Assembly (NCBI GenBank): GCA_044507065.1
Contig: JBIQJY010000076.1
Coordinates: 1-12,419, forward strand
Reading direction: 5' to 3'
Length of the DNA stretch: 12,419 nucleotides
DNA from: SCN-69-37 sp044507065
GTDB taxonomy: Bacteria > Acidobacteriota > Vicinamibacteria > Vicinamibacterales > SCN-69-37
A program made the position numbers and the translations under genes. Shown here one piece after another: positions 1-6,261 of this stretch; the first letter of the stretch is position 1, and every line of letters starts with the position of its first letter. The notes under the pieces are model-generated. The model did no database searches. It saw nothing but the letters and a program-made list of their open reading frames with translations, and was not told the DNA's origin.

Positions 1-1401
1 CAACTGGCCGACCGGCTGGCGACCATGATCCAGGCCCGATCGCTCAGGCCCGGCGACCGCATGCCCTCGGTGCGCGCGTTCAGCCGGCAGCAACGCGTCA
101 GCGTGCCGACCGCGCTGCACGCGTATGCCACGCTCGAATCGAGCGGGCACATCGAAGCCCGTCCGAAATCCGGTTTCTTCGTGCGTGCGCGCCACGCCGA
201 CGCATTGCCGCCGCCGACGACACCCCGGATGCCGCCGAAGCGCACCGATGGTGCGGGCCTCGACCCGATGGAGTCGATGATGGCCGACCTCGCGGTCCCG
301 GCCTACGTGCCGCTCGGCGCCGCCCTGCCCGGCCCGGACCTGCTCCCGGCACGCGCGCTGCAGCGGTCGATGAGCGCCATCGCGCGGCGCGGTCCAGGGC
401 CGATCGTCACCTACGACACGCTGCCGGGGGCGACGGCGTTGCGCCAGGTGCTCGCACGACGGTCGCTCGACTGGGGATGCAACCTCACGCCCGATGACTT
501 CATCGTCACGACCGGCGGCACCGAAGCGTTGTCGCTGGCGCTGTCGGCGGTATGCGAGCCCGGGGACACGGTGGTGGTCGAATCGCCCACGTACTTCGGC
601 ATCGCACGGATGCTGCGCGACATGGGGTTGCATGCGCTTCCGGTGCCCGTTGCGGCCGGGACCGGACTCGACGTCGACCGGCTCGCGCAGGCGCTGCGTC
701 GCACGCGGGTGGCGGCCTGCATCCTGATTCCCAACTTCCACAACCCGGTCGGCTGCCTCATGCCCGACGTTCAGAAGCGAGCGGTGGCCAGCCTGCTCGA
801 CACCTACGGCGTGCCGTTGATCGAGGACGACATCTATGGCGACCTGCAGCACGAAGGCCCGCGTCCGCGCTGCATGAAGGCCGACAACGAGGCGGGGACG
901 ATGTTGTGCGGATCGTTTTCGAAGACCCTCGCGCCAGGCCTGCGGGTGGGCTACATCGCCCCGGGACCCTGGTACCAGCGCGTGATCGCATTGAAGCGGG
1001 CGCGCACGCTTGCGTCCGCGACGCTGCCGGCACTGGCCGTGGCCGACATGGTGCGCAACGGTGGCTACGACAGGCACCTGCGCGCCATGCGCCGCGCGCT
1101 GCGAGACCGCGTGCAGCGGGTTCGCAATGCCGTCGCCGAGACATTTCCGGAAGGTACGGCCATCAGCCGTCCGGAGGGTGGCTTCGTCCTGTGGGTGGAA
1201 CTGCCGCGGCAGGTCGATGCGCTGGAACTGTTCGCGCTCGCGCGAGACGCCGGCATCAGCATTGCCCCGGGAGCACTGTTCGGAGCCTCCGGCGGCTTCG
1301 AGCACTACGTCCGACTGAACTGCGGCCATCCGTGGTCGCCACGCCTGGCACGTGCGATCGAGACGGTCGGCCGGCTGGCAGCCGGCCTGAGGCGGTCGTG
1401 A
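1..1401 (+). CDS. MocR/YdcR-type GntR-HTH plus aminotransferase-fold transcriptional regulator (5' partial)
   Basis: The open frame runs in from base 1, and the first visible residues (QLADRLATMIQ) are the usual opening of a GntR winged helix. The ATG at 25 is therefore internal, and only a few residues are probably missing. Counting from the first visible codon, residues 1-60 are the winged helix (PGDRMPSVR, then the wing RPKSGFFV). Residues from about 95 form a fold-type I aminotransferase domain. It keeps the PLP residues: N248 in NPVG, D276 and Y279 in EDDIYGD, and lysine K308 in SFSKTLAPGLR (codon 922-924). A late arginine in YVRLN fits the carboxylate-binding position. MocR proteins bind PLP as a sensor and usually control a nearby pathway; the ligand cannot be read here. 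The stop overlaps the next start (TGATG), so the gene probably heads an operon with the DinB genes. Family call firm; target unknown. Confidence 0.9.
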   Translation, partial: QLADRLATMIQARSLRPGDRMPSVRAFSRQQRVSVPTALHAYATLESSGHIEARPKSGFFVRARHADALPPPTTPRMPPKRTDGAGLDPMESMMADLAVPAYVPLGAALPGPDLLPARALQRSMSAIARRGPGPIVTYDTLPGATALRQVLARRSLDWGCNLTPDDFIVTTGGTEALSLALSAVCEPGDTVVVESPTYFGIARMLRDMGLHALPVPVAAGTGLDVDRLAQALRRTRVAACILIPNFHNPVGCLMPDVQKRAVASLLDTYGVPLIEDDIYGDLQHEGPRPRCMKADNEAGTMLCGSFSKTLAPGLRVGYIAPGPWYQRVIALKRARTLASATLPALAVADMVRNGGYDRHLRAMRRALRDRVQRVRNAVAETFPEGTAISRPEGGFVLWVELPRQVDALELFALARDAGISIAPGALFGASGGFEHYVRLNCGHPWSPRLARAIETVGRLAAGLRRS

Positions 1402-1940
1402 TGACGAGCGTCGATATCGATCGGTGCCTCGCGATGCTCGCGCGCACGCCGCGGACGCTCGACGTGTTGTTGCGCGATCTGCCAGCCGAGTGGACCGGGA
1501 CGAACGAAGGGCCAGGTACCTGGAGTGCCTCGGACGTCGTCAGCCACCTCGTGCACGCGGAGCGCACGAACTGGATGCCGCGCGTGCGGGCGATCGTCCA
1601 GGCCGACGAGGTCGGGGAGTTCGCGCCCTTCGATCGGTTCGGCTTCGATATGGGGACGATGCCACTCGGGGACAGGCTGACGGAGTTCGGGCAGGTGCGC
1701 GCGGCCAGCCTGGATGAGTGGCGCGCGCTGCGGCTGCAGCCAGGCGACCTCGTGCGCCGCGGACACCATCCCGCGCTGGGTATCGTCACGCTGTGGCAGT
1801 TGCTGGCGACGTGGGTTGCGCACGACTTGACCCACCTGCACCAGATCACCCGCGTGCTCGCCAGCCAGTATCGTGACCACGTCGGACCGTGGCGCGCGTA
1901 TCTGGGCGTCCTGCACTGCGGCGGCCACGGCAACGCCTGA
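1401..1940 (+). CDS. DinB-superfamily four-helix-bundle protein (first of two)
   Basis: This 179-residue protein has the DinB/YfiT-like four-helix pattern. It includes WSASDVVSHLVHAER near residues 41-55 and a later helix WVAHDLTHLHQI near 138-149. Histidines at 49, 141 and 145 match the spacing of the family's three metal ligands, one in helix 2 and an HxxxH pair in helix 4. Members bind a divalent metal; some are bacillithiol- or mycothiol-dependent transferases, but most have no known reaction, and none can be assigned here. The start is the ATG overlapping the regulator's stop, with GAGG at 1389-1392, 8 nt upstream. A longer open frame reaches back inside the regulator gene but is only GC-rich antiphase reading. 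The overlap implies translational coupling to the MocR gene. Confidence 0.85.
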   Translation: MTSVDIDRCLAMLARTPRTLDVLLRDLPAEWTGTNEGPGTWSASDVVSHLVHAERTNWMPRVRAIVQADEVGEFAPFDRFGFDMGTMPLGDRLTEFGQVRAASLDEWRALRLQPGDLVRRGHHPALGIVTLWQLLATWVAHDLTHLHQITRVLASQYRDHVGPWRAYLGVLHCGGHGNA

Positions 1941-1963
1941 CAACGCCGAGGAGGAGGTAGCGG

Positions 1964-2431
1964 ATGGAGAGACTCGCGAGGATGTACCGACACCTGGATT
2001 GGGCCAACCAGCGGCTGGTGGCGTTGGTCGATCGTGATCCGGAACGAACGCAGCCGGCCATGCACCTCCTGTCGCACCTGGTCGCGGCCGAGCGCATCTG
2101 GCTGCTGAGGCTGCGGAACGAGGACAGCAGTGTGCAGCCGGTCTGGCCCGTGCTGTCGAGAGCGGAGATCACGGCGCGGGTGGAGGAGAACCGGGCCGGC
2201 TTCGCTCATCTGCTCGCGACGATCAGCGAGGAGGGCCTGGCGTCGGTGGTGACATACACGAACCAGACCGGGCGTACGTTTCGCACGCGCGTGGACGATA
2301 TCCTCATTCACGTCGCCACGCACGGTGCGTATCATCGCGGGCAGCTCGCCGCGACCGTGCGCGGCGCCGGTGGCGAGCCGACCAATACGGACTTCATCAC
2401 CTACGTGAGGGAGAGGGGCTACCGTCCATGA
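1964..2431 (+). CDS. DinB-superfamily four-helix-bundle protein (second of two)
   Basis: This 155-residue protein is a more canonical DinB member than its neighbour. It starts with the helix RMYRHLDWANQRL. LLSHLVAAERIWLLR carries H38, and the HVATHGAYHRGQL segment carries H120 and H124, the expected HxxxH pair. Length is typical of the family (about 150-170 residues). The two DinB proteins differ clearly in sequence and loops, so they are distant paralogues rather than a recent duplication. An excellent AGGAGG at 1952-1957 stands 6 nt before the ATG, and the stop overlaps the next start (ATGA). Metal-dependent thiol transferase or hydrolase chemistry is possible from family knowledge; no substrate can be named. 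Confidence is high for the fold, low for the function. Confidence 0.88.
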   Translation: MERLARMYRHLDWANQRLVALVDRDPERTQPAMHLLSHLVAAERIWLLRLRNEDSSVQPVWPVLSRAEITARVEENRAGFAHLLATISEEGLASVVTYTNQTGRTFRTRVDDILIHVATHGAYHRGQLAATVRGAGGEPTNTDFITYVRERGYRP

Positions 2432-2787
2432 CTCGCGTGCTTCTCATCACAGGTGCGAGCCGCGGCATCGGCGCGGCCACGGCCAGCCTGGCGGCTGCCG
2501 CTGGCTACGCCGTCTGCGTGAACTATCGCCAGAACCGTGCGGCTGCAGACGCCGTCGTGGCCGACATCGAAGCGGCCGGCGGCCAGGCGATCGCCGTGGG
2601 TGCCGACGTGTCGATTGAAGCCGAGGTGATGCGACTGTTCGAGACCGTCGGCCACAAGCTCGGCAGGCTCTGCGGCCTGGTGAACAAACGCCGGCATCCT
2701 GGAGAGGCGCGCGCCATCCTGTGGCTGCTGTCGACCGAGGCGTCGTTCACGACCGGGGCGTTCATCGACGTGGCCGGTGGGCGATAG
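2428..2787 (+). pseudogene. Remnant of a short-chain dehydrogenase/reductase (SDR) with internal deletion and frameshift
   Basis: The open frame gives 119 residues against about 245 for the family. The N-terminal Rossmann start is intact: LLITGASRGIGAAT is the TGxxxGIG cofactor site, followed by VCVNYRQNRAAAD and the ADVS strand. The extreme C-terminus (ARAILWLLSTEASFTTGAFIDVAGGR) is also family-typical. Everything between, including the Ser/Tyr-x-x-x-Lys catalytic segment, is missing. At 2683-2700 the frame reads LVNKRRHP, but dropping one A from the AAA at 2686-2688 restores LVNNAGIL, the conserved SDR motif. An extra base plus a deletion of roughly 370-390 bp therefore explains the frame. 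The product would lack catalytic residues. It overlaps the DinB stop (ATGA) and has purine-rich GAGGGAGAGGGG upstream, so the ancestor belonged to this operon. An assembly or sequencing error is the alternative. Confidence 0.75.
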
Positions 2788-2825
2788 GCGCGGCGCGCCC
2801 GCAGGCGCCGTCGCGTGGTACATTG

Positions 2826-2849
2826 GCCCGGCACGGCCGGATGCCGGGC
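2826..2849 (+). other. Perfect 8-bp hairpin just upstream of the beta-helix gene
   Basis: GCCCGGCA (2826-2833) and TGCCGGGC (2842-2849) are exact inverse complements around an 8-nt loop. The hairpin lies in the 71-bp spacer between the SDR remnant and the beta-helix gene and ends 9 nt before the preferred ATG at 2859. It buries the alternative ATG at 2841. No T-run follows, so it is a poor intrinsic terminator for the upstream operon. It may affect translation start, or may simply reflect high GC. Confidence 0.35.
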
Positions 2850-2858
2850 GCCCTCCCC

Positions 2859-4049
2859 ATGACCACGCCGCTGAATCATCGTCGCGTCTTTCTGCGGAGC
2901 CTGCTCGCGGTGCCGCTCATGCCGGTGGCCGCCATGGCGCGGGTGCGCGGCCAGGCCACGAGCGGCGGCGTCGCCCTGTCGCCTGAAACGCGCAGCTATC
3001 ACGTGCACCCGGGCGGCCAGATACAGGCGGCGCTCGAGGCGGCGGCCGCCGACCCGGTGAACAAGACCGTCTACGTGCACGCGGGCACCTATCGGCCTGC
3101 GGCGCGCGGACAGGCGCTCGTCTGGTTCAACCGGCGCCACGACGGCATTACGCTCGAGGCTGTGGGCGATGTGACGCTCACCGCCGCCAATCCGGACGTG
3201 GCCGACAGCCGCGTGCCGAGTTTTCCCGCCGTCGTGAACCACGTCGTGTATTTCGGCGACGGCATCACCCGGCGGACGGTCATGCGCGGCTTCCGCATCA
3301 CGGGCGCCAATGGGTTCGCCATCGGCCAGGGCAGTCGCTCGCCCATCGAGTCCGACGAGATTCGCAAGACGCTGTACTTCTATGCCGACGGCGGCGGCAT
3401 CAAGATCTACGCGCGCTCATACCCGACGATCGAACACGTCGAGGTCGTCGACAACTACGCGAGTCCGTGCGCCGGCGGCGTGTCGGTCGAGCACCTCGGC
3501 CAGATGCCGGAATCGGCGCTGTTCCGCAATTGCATCTTCCGCGACAACCGTACGCAGGTGACCGGCGCGGCGCTCGACGTCCTGCACGGCAGTTGGGTGA
3601 CGGTCGAGAACTGCCTGTTCACGGGCAACCTCGCCAATCTGGGGGTCGATTACGTGGGCCTGCTGACCGGCGGCGAGATCCATCCGGAACATGGCTCCGG
3701 CGCGTTGACGGTCTTCCAGGGATCGCGTGCGACGGTGAGCCGCTGCACGTTCACTGGCAACTGGAATGGCGTGGACGACATCGGCACGGGCAGCACCTAC
3801 GTCGACTCGATCTTCTGGAACAACACGCTGCCCGGCGGCATCGCGCCGGGCGCGCGCTACGAACTGGCGGTGACCGAGGCCCAGGGCGTGCGCGGATCGT
3901 TCATCCACGGCGCCACCAACGACCTGCGCGGCACCGTCAGCCGCGAGGCCAACGTGTTCGATCCGCCGGACCCCCGGTTCGACGCGCAGTTCGTGCCGCA
4001 GGCGCCCGAGTACGCGAAGGTCGGCTACCGACCGGTGCGCCGGGACTGA
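2859..4049 (+). CDS. Tat-exported right-handed parallel beta-helix (pectate-lyase-like) protein
   Basis: From the ATG at 2859 the protein has 396 residues. The N-terminus HRRVFLRSL (residues 7-15) is a twin-arginine motif (RRxFL), followed by a short hydrophobic stretch and possible cleavage near AMA or GQA (about 26-33), so folded export is likely. HPGGQIQAALEAAAADP...VYVHAGTYRP (50-80) is the usual entry of right-handed beta-helix proteins. After it come coil-like turns, for example PTIEHVEVVDN, ALFRNCIFRDN, VTVENCLFTGN and ATVSRCTFTGN, spaced about one helical rung apart. The fold is shared by polysaccharide lyases and adhesion or periplasmic-repeat proteins; no catalytic set is evident, so no reaction is assigned. 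An upstream ATG (2841) would add six residues before the Tat signal. Neither start has a clear Shine-Dalgarno. The gene converges on the secreted ASPIC/UnbV protein, with 43 bp between the stops. Confidence 0.8.
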   Translation: MTTPLNHRRVFLRSLLAVPLMPVAAMARVRGQATSGGVALSPETRSYHVHPGGQIQAALEAAAADPVNKTVYVHAGTYRPAARGQALVWFNRRHDGITLEAVGDVTLTAANPDVADSRVPSFPAVVNHVVYFGDGITRRTVMRGFRITGANGFAIGQGSRSPIESDEIRKTLYFYADGGGIKIYARSYPTIEHVEVVDNYASPCAGGVSVEHLGQMPESALFRNCIFRDNRTQVTGAALDVLHGSWVTVENCLFTGNLANLGVDYVGLLTGGEIHPEHGSGALTVFQGSRATVSRCTFTGNWNGVDDIGTGSTYVDSIFWNNTLPGGIAPGARYELAVTEAQGVRGSFIHGATNDLRGTVSREANVFDPPDPRFDAQFVPQAPEYAKVGYRPVRRD

Positions 4050-4057
4050 GCCGGGAG

Positions 4058-4076
4058 GCCGGGCCTTCGACCCGGC
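4058..4076. terminator. Possible hairpin between convergent genes
   Basis: GCCGGG (4058-4063) and CCCGGC (4071-4076) form a 6-bp GC stem with loop CCTTCGA. It lies in the 43-bp gap between the convergent stops at 4049 and 4093, where a shared terminator would be expected. Neither strand has a convincing T-tract after it, so the call rests mainly on position. Confidence 0.35.
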
Positions 4077-4092
4077 GGGCGTTACTCGGCCG

Positions 4093-6078
4093 CTACTCTT
4101 CGCGGATTTCGATCTGCGTGTTGACTGCCAGGCCGGCACTCACCGTCTGGGTGCGGCCGGACGGCCAGGTGACGTCAACGCGGTCGACCGACGTGGCCGA
4201 TCCGAGCCCGAAGTACAGCGGGTAGACGCCGTGTGACAGGTATCCGGAGGCGCCGTCCATCACCTTGGTGTAGCTCCTTCCGCCAGCCGTCACCCGGACG
4301 ATGGCGCCCAGGCCGTCGCGGTTCGACGTCGTTCCCGTCAGCTTCACCGCAAGATACCGCACCGTCGTGCGCTCGCTCAGATCGCTCACGAGCACCATCG
4401 GCATCGTCCCGAACTCGTTGGTGATGATGTCGAGGTCGCCGTCGCCGTCGATATCGAAGATGGCCGACGAGCGCGAACCGCGTGTGCCCCAGATCGTGAC
4501 GGGACCCCTGGCGCCGGCGGCCACGGCCGCCATGGCCTCTGGGTGCGCGCGGTCGCGTCCTGTCGCATCGAGATCGAACCAGGGTGCGACCTGTCCGCCC
4601 GATCGCGGCTCGACACCCAGCGCGAACTCCGCGCCGATGAAACCCCGGCCCCGATCGTTGAGCCGCAAGGTGTTGGTCGAGTACCGGAACGGGAAGTTCA
4701 TGCCCGTCGTGATGAACACGTCGTCGAATCCATCGGCGTTGAGGTCGCCCACACTGGGGCCCCATGGCCAGTAGTTCTCGGTGTTGAACTCCCCGGAGGC
4801 CTCGCGGTAGCGGCCCGGGCCCTCGTTGATGAAGAGCGAGTTGCCCCAGACGCTCGTGCTGCCGTTGCCGCGGAACGTCTCGTCCCACTGCATGGTCGAC
4901 TTCATGTGCTCGTGTTCGGGGCCGACTTCGGCGCTCATGTCCGAGTGCATGTCGGTGATGAACAGGTCGAGCCGGCCATCGTTGTTGACGTCGAACACCT
5001 TGGCGCCCATCGCGCCCCACGACGTGCGCGGGAACACGTCGCGGCTCTTCTTCACGAATCGCCGGCCGTTCTCGTTCTCGTAGTACTCGTCGTTGCCCTG
5101 CATGTTGAGCACGTAGAGGTCGAGCCACCCATCGCCGTTGACGTCGACGGGCATGGCATCACCGGACCAGGACACGTCCACCAGGCCGGTCGCCGCCGAG
5201 ACGTCGACGAAGCGGTTGGCGCCCTCGTTGCGATAGAGAATGCTGGGCTCGGTGCGATCGGGCGAGAGGTGTCCGGCAAACGCATCGACGAATGCCAGGT
5301 AGTAGTTGGCGGCGCCGCCGCGCGCGTCGGTCGTGAACCGCCCGATGTTGACCAGGAAGAGGTCGAGTCGGCCGTCGCGGTCGTAGTCGAAGAAGACGGC
5401 CGCCGACGAGTGGCCCACGTAGTCGACGCCGGCCGCCGCCGAAATGTCGGTGAACCTGCCGGTGCCGTCGTTCTCGAACAGCAGGTTGCCGCCGCGGACC
5501 GTCGTCACGTACAGGTCCGCATCCCCGTCGTTGTCGATGTCGGCGAAGGAGGCCGAAACGCCAATCCGGCCAGCCGTCCCGACGCCGGCCGCCGCGGTGG
5601 CGTCCTCGAACCGGCCGCCGCCGAGGTTGCGCCACAACTGGCTGCTGCCAGCCTGGTTGACGAAGTAGAGGTCGAGGAGGCCGTCGCCGTCGATGTCGGC
5701 AATGGCCAGGCCATTCCCGTGGTCGTAGTGGGCTGCCTTGTAGGCGCGGCCGGCATCCTCCACGACGTCGTGCTTGAAGGTGATGCCGCTGTCGGCACGG
5801 CGGTCGGTGAAGCTGAAGTCGTGGAAGACGGCGGATCCGGCAATCGACTTCAGTTGGGCGTCTCGCAGCGGCGCGAGCCACGACGCGTCGTCAGCACCGG
5901 CTGGGACGATGCGCTTGAAGGATTGTGTCGCCTGCCCGGGGGCGGCGCTGGGGCCGGGGTGAGCGGCCGACCATACTGCCATGACTGCGGCAGTGACCAG
6001 CAGGAGACGGCACGCGGGGCCGAAGTGCCGCGTACGAGCGACCATCGGCCGGCGAAGTCCGAACAATGAGGCAATCAA
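4093..6078 (-). CDS. Secreted CRTAC1-family protein: FG-GAP/VCBS repeats with C-terminal ASPIC/UnbV domain
   Basis: This 661-residue protein begins with a signal-like segment (ACRLLLVTAAVMAVWSAA, about 22-39). Seven calcium-loop motifs of DxDxDGxxD type follow, near residues 128, 180, 231, 312, 363, 445 and 542 (for example DIDGDGLLD, DIDNDGDAD, DVNNDGRLD). They mark an integrin-alpha-like FG-GAP propeller. Residues about 587-655 (GLGAIVRVTAGG, SGYLSHGVYPLYFGLG, VTWPSGRTQTV) are an ASPIC/UnbV domain. Such proteins are exported, calcium-binding, and probably act in surface adhesion or carbohydrate binding; the exact role is unknown. I chose the TTG start at 6078 because GGAG stands 6 nt before it. 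ATG at 6045 also leaves a complete signal peptide but has a weaker ribosome site. A sigma70-like promoter lies about 125 bp upstream, so the gene is probably transcribed independently. Confidence 0.88.
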   Translation of the reverse strand: MIASLFGLRRPMVARTRHFGPACRLLLVTAAVMAVWSAAHPGPSAAPGQATQSFKRIVPAGADDASWLAPLRDAQLKSIAGSAVFHDFSFTDRRADSGITFKHDVVEDAGRAYKAAHYDHGNGLAIADIDGDGLLDLYFVNQAGSSQLWRNLGGGRFEDATAAAGVGTAGRIGVSASFADIDNDGDADLYVTTVRGGNLLFENDGTGRFTDISAAAGVDYVGHSSAAVFFDYDRDGRLDLFLVNIGRFTTDARGGAANYYLAFVDAFAGHLSPDRTEPSILYRNEGANRFVDVSAATGLVDVSWSGDAMPVDVNGDGWLDLYVLNMQGNDEYYENENGRRFVKKSRDVFPRTSWGAMGAKVFDVNNDGRLDLFITDMHSDMSAEVGPEHEHMKSTMQWDETFRGNGSTSVWGNSLFINEGPGRYREASGEFNTENYWPWGPSVGDLNADGFDDVFITTGMNFPFRYSTNTLRLNDRGRGFIGAEFALGVEPRSGGQVAPWFDLDATGRDRAHPEAMAAVAAGARGPVTIWGTRGSRSSAIFDIDGDGDLDIITNEFGTMPMVLVSDLSERTTVRYLAVKLTGTTSNRDGLGAIVRVTAGGRSYTKVMDGASGYLSHGVYPLYFGLGSATSVDRVDVTWPSGRTQTVSAGLAVNTQIEIREE

Positions 6079-6084
6079 CGAGCA

Positions 6085-6088
6085 CTCC
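6085..6088 (-). promoter_or_regulatory. Ribosome binding site supporting a TTG start
   Basis: Read on the minus strand this is GGAG, 6 nt before the TTG at 6078. It supports TTG over the ATG at 6045, whose nearest purine-rich stretch is poorly placed. The choice changes only the first eleven residues, ahead of the signal peptide core. Confidence 0.55.
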
Positions 6089-6115
6089 GAAACGTCTGGT
6101 TGGCTGTGGTGTCCG

Positions 6116-6137
6116 CTGGTGTAAGGGCTTACGCCAG
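6116..6137 (-). promoter_or_regulatory. Inverted repeat in the CRTAC1-family gene leader
   Basis: CTGGTGTAAG (6116-6125) and CTTACGCCAG (6128-6137) pair with a single G-T wobble around a 2-nt centre (4 nt if the inner pair opens). It lies 37 bp upstream of the TTG start and downstream of the predicted promoter. This could be an operator-type dyad or an RNA hairpin in the 5' untranslated region. It has no T-tract, so it is not a good terminator. The binding factor is unknown. Confidence 0.4.
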
Positions 6138-6154
6138 TCGTTCGGGTCGATCTG

Positions 6155-6175
6155 CGCGCCGCGCCGAGCGGCGCG
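6155..6175 (-). promoter_or_regulatory. Strong GC hairpin in the leader between the glycosyltransferase and CRTAC1-family genes
   Basis: CGCGCCGC (6155-6162) and GCGGCGCG (6168-6175) are exact inverse complements around loop GCCGA. On the minus strand it lies between the glycosyltransferase stop (6262) and the CRTAC1-family start (6078), downstream of the predicted -10 box. It may be a leader structure or a Rho-independent-like stop without a U-tract for upstream transcription. A smaller stem (6248-6252 with 6257-6261) directly follows the glycosyltransferase stop. Confidence 0.4.
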
Positions 6176-6203
6176 TCACGTGAAGGGGCCGTAATCGTCT
6201 TTG

Positions 6204-6233
6204 ATTATCGGCGCGGCCGAACCGGGTGGTCAA
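6204..6233 (-). promoter_or_regulatory. Predicted sigma70-type promoter of the CRTAC1-family gene
   Basis: On the minus strand, TTGACC (6233-6228) and GATAAT (6209-6204) each match five of six consensus bases, with an 18-nt spacer. This is striking in such GC-rich DNA and sits in the one AT-rich patch of the 183-bp intergenic region. Transcription would start near 6197, giving a leader of about 118 nt that carries the two hairpins listed here. It implies the gene does not depend on read-through from the glycosyltransferase. Confidence 0.6.
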
Positions 6234-6261
6234 GCGAAACGTACCCGACCGGCCCGCCGGT

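Noticed and set aside
552..1400. Upstream extension of the first DinB frame inside the MocR gene
   Set aside because: Arg/Ala/Gly-rich antiphase reading. The regulator's PLP motifs are in the other frame, and the ATG at 1401 has a well-placed GAGG.
2819..2824. TACATT as a -10 box for the beta-helix gene
   Set aside because: No -35-like sequence at the right distance; the surroundings are uniformly GC-rich.
2721..2858. Longer N-terminus for the beta-helix protein
   Set aside because: It would overlap the SDR remnant and place about 46 residues before the Tat motif, which should lie near the N-terminus; 2859 (or at most 2841) fits better.
4543..6069. 508-codon open frame on the plus strand opposite the CRTAC1-family gene
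   Set aside because: Low-complexity Val/Glu/Ala-rich translation mirroring the Asp/Gly calcium-loop codons of the minus-strand gene. It has no domain pattern and arises from GC-rich third positions.
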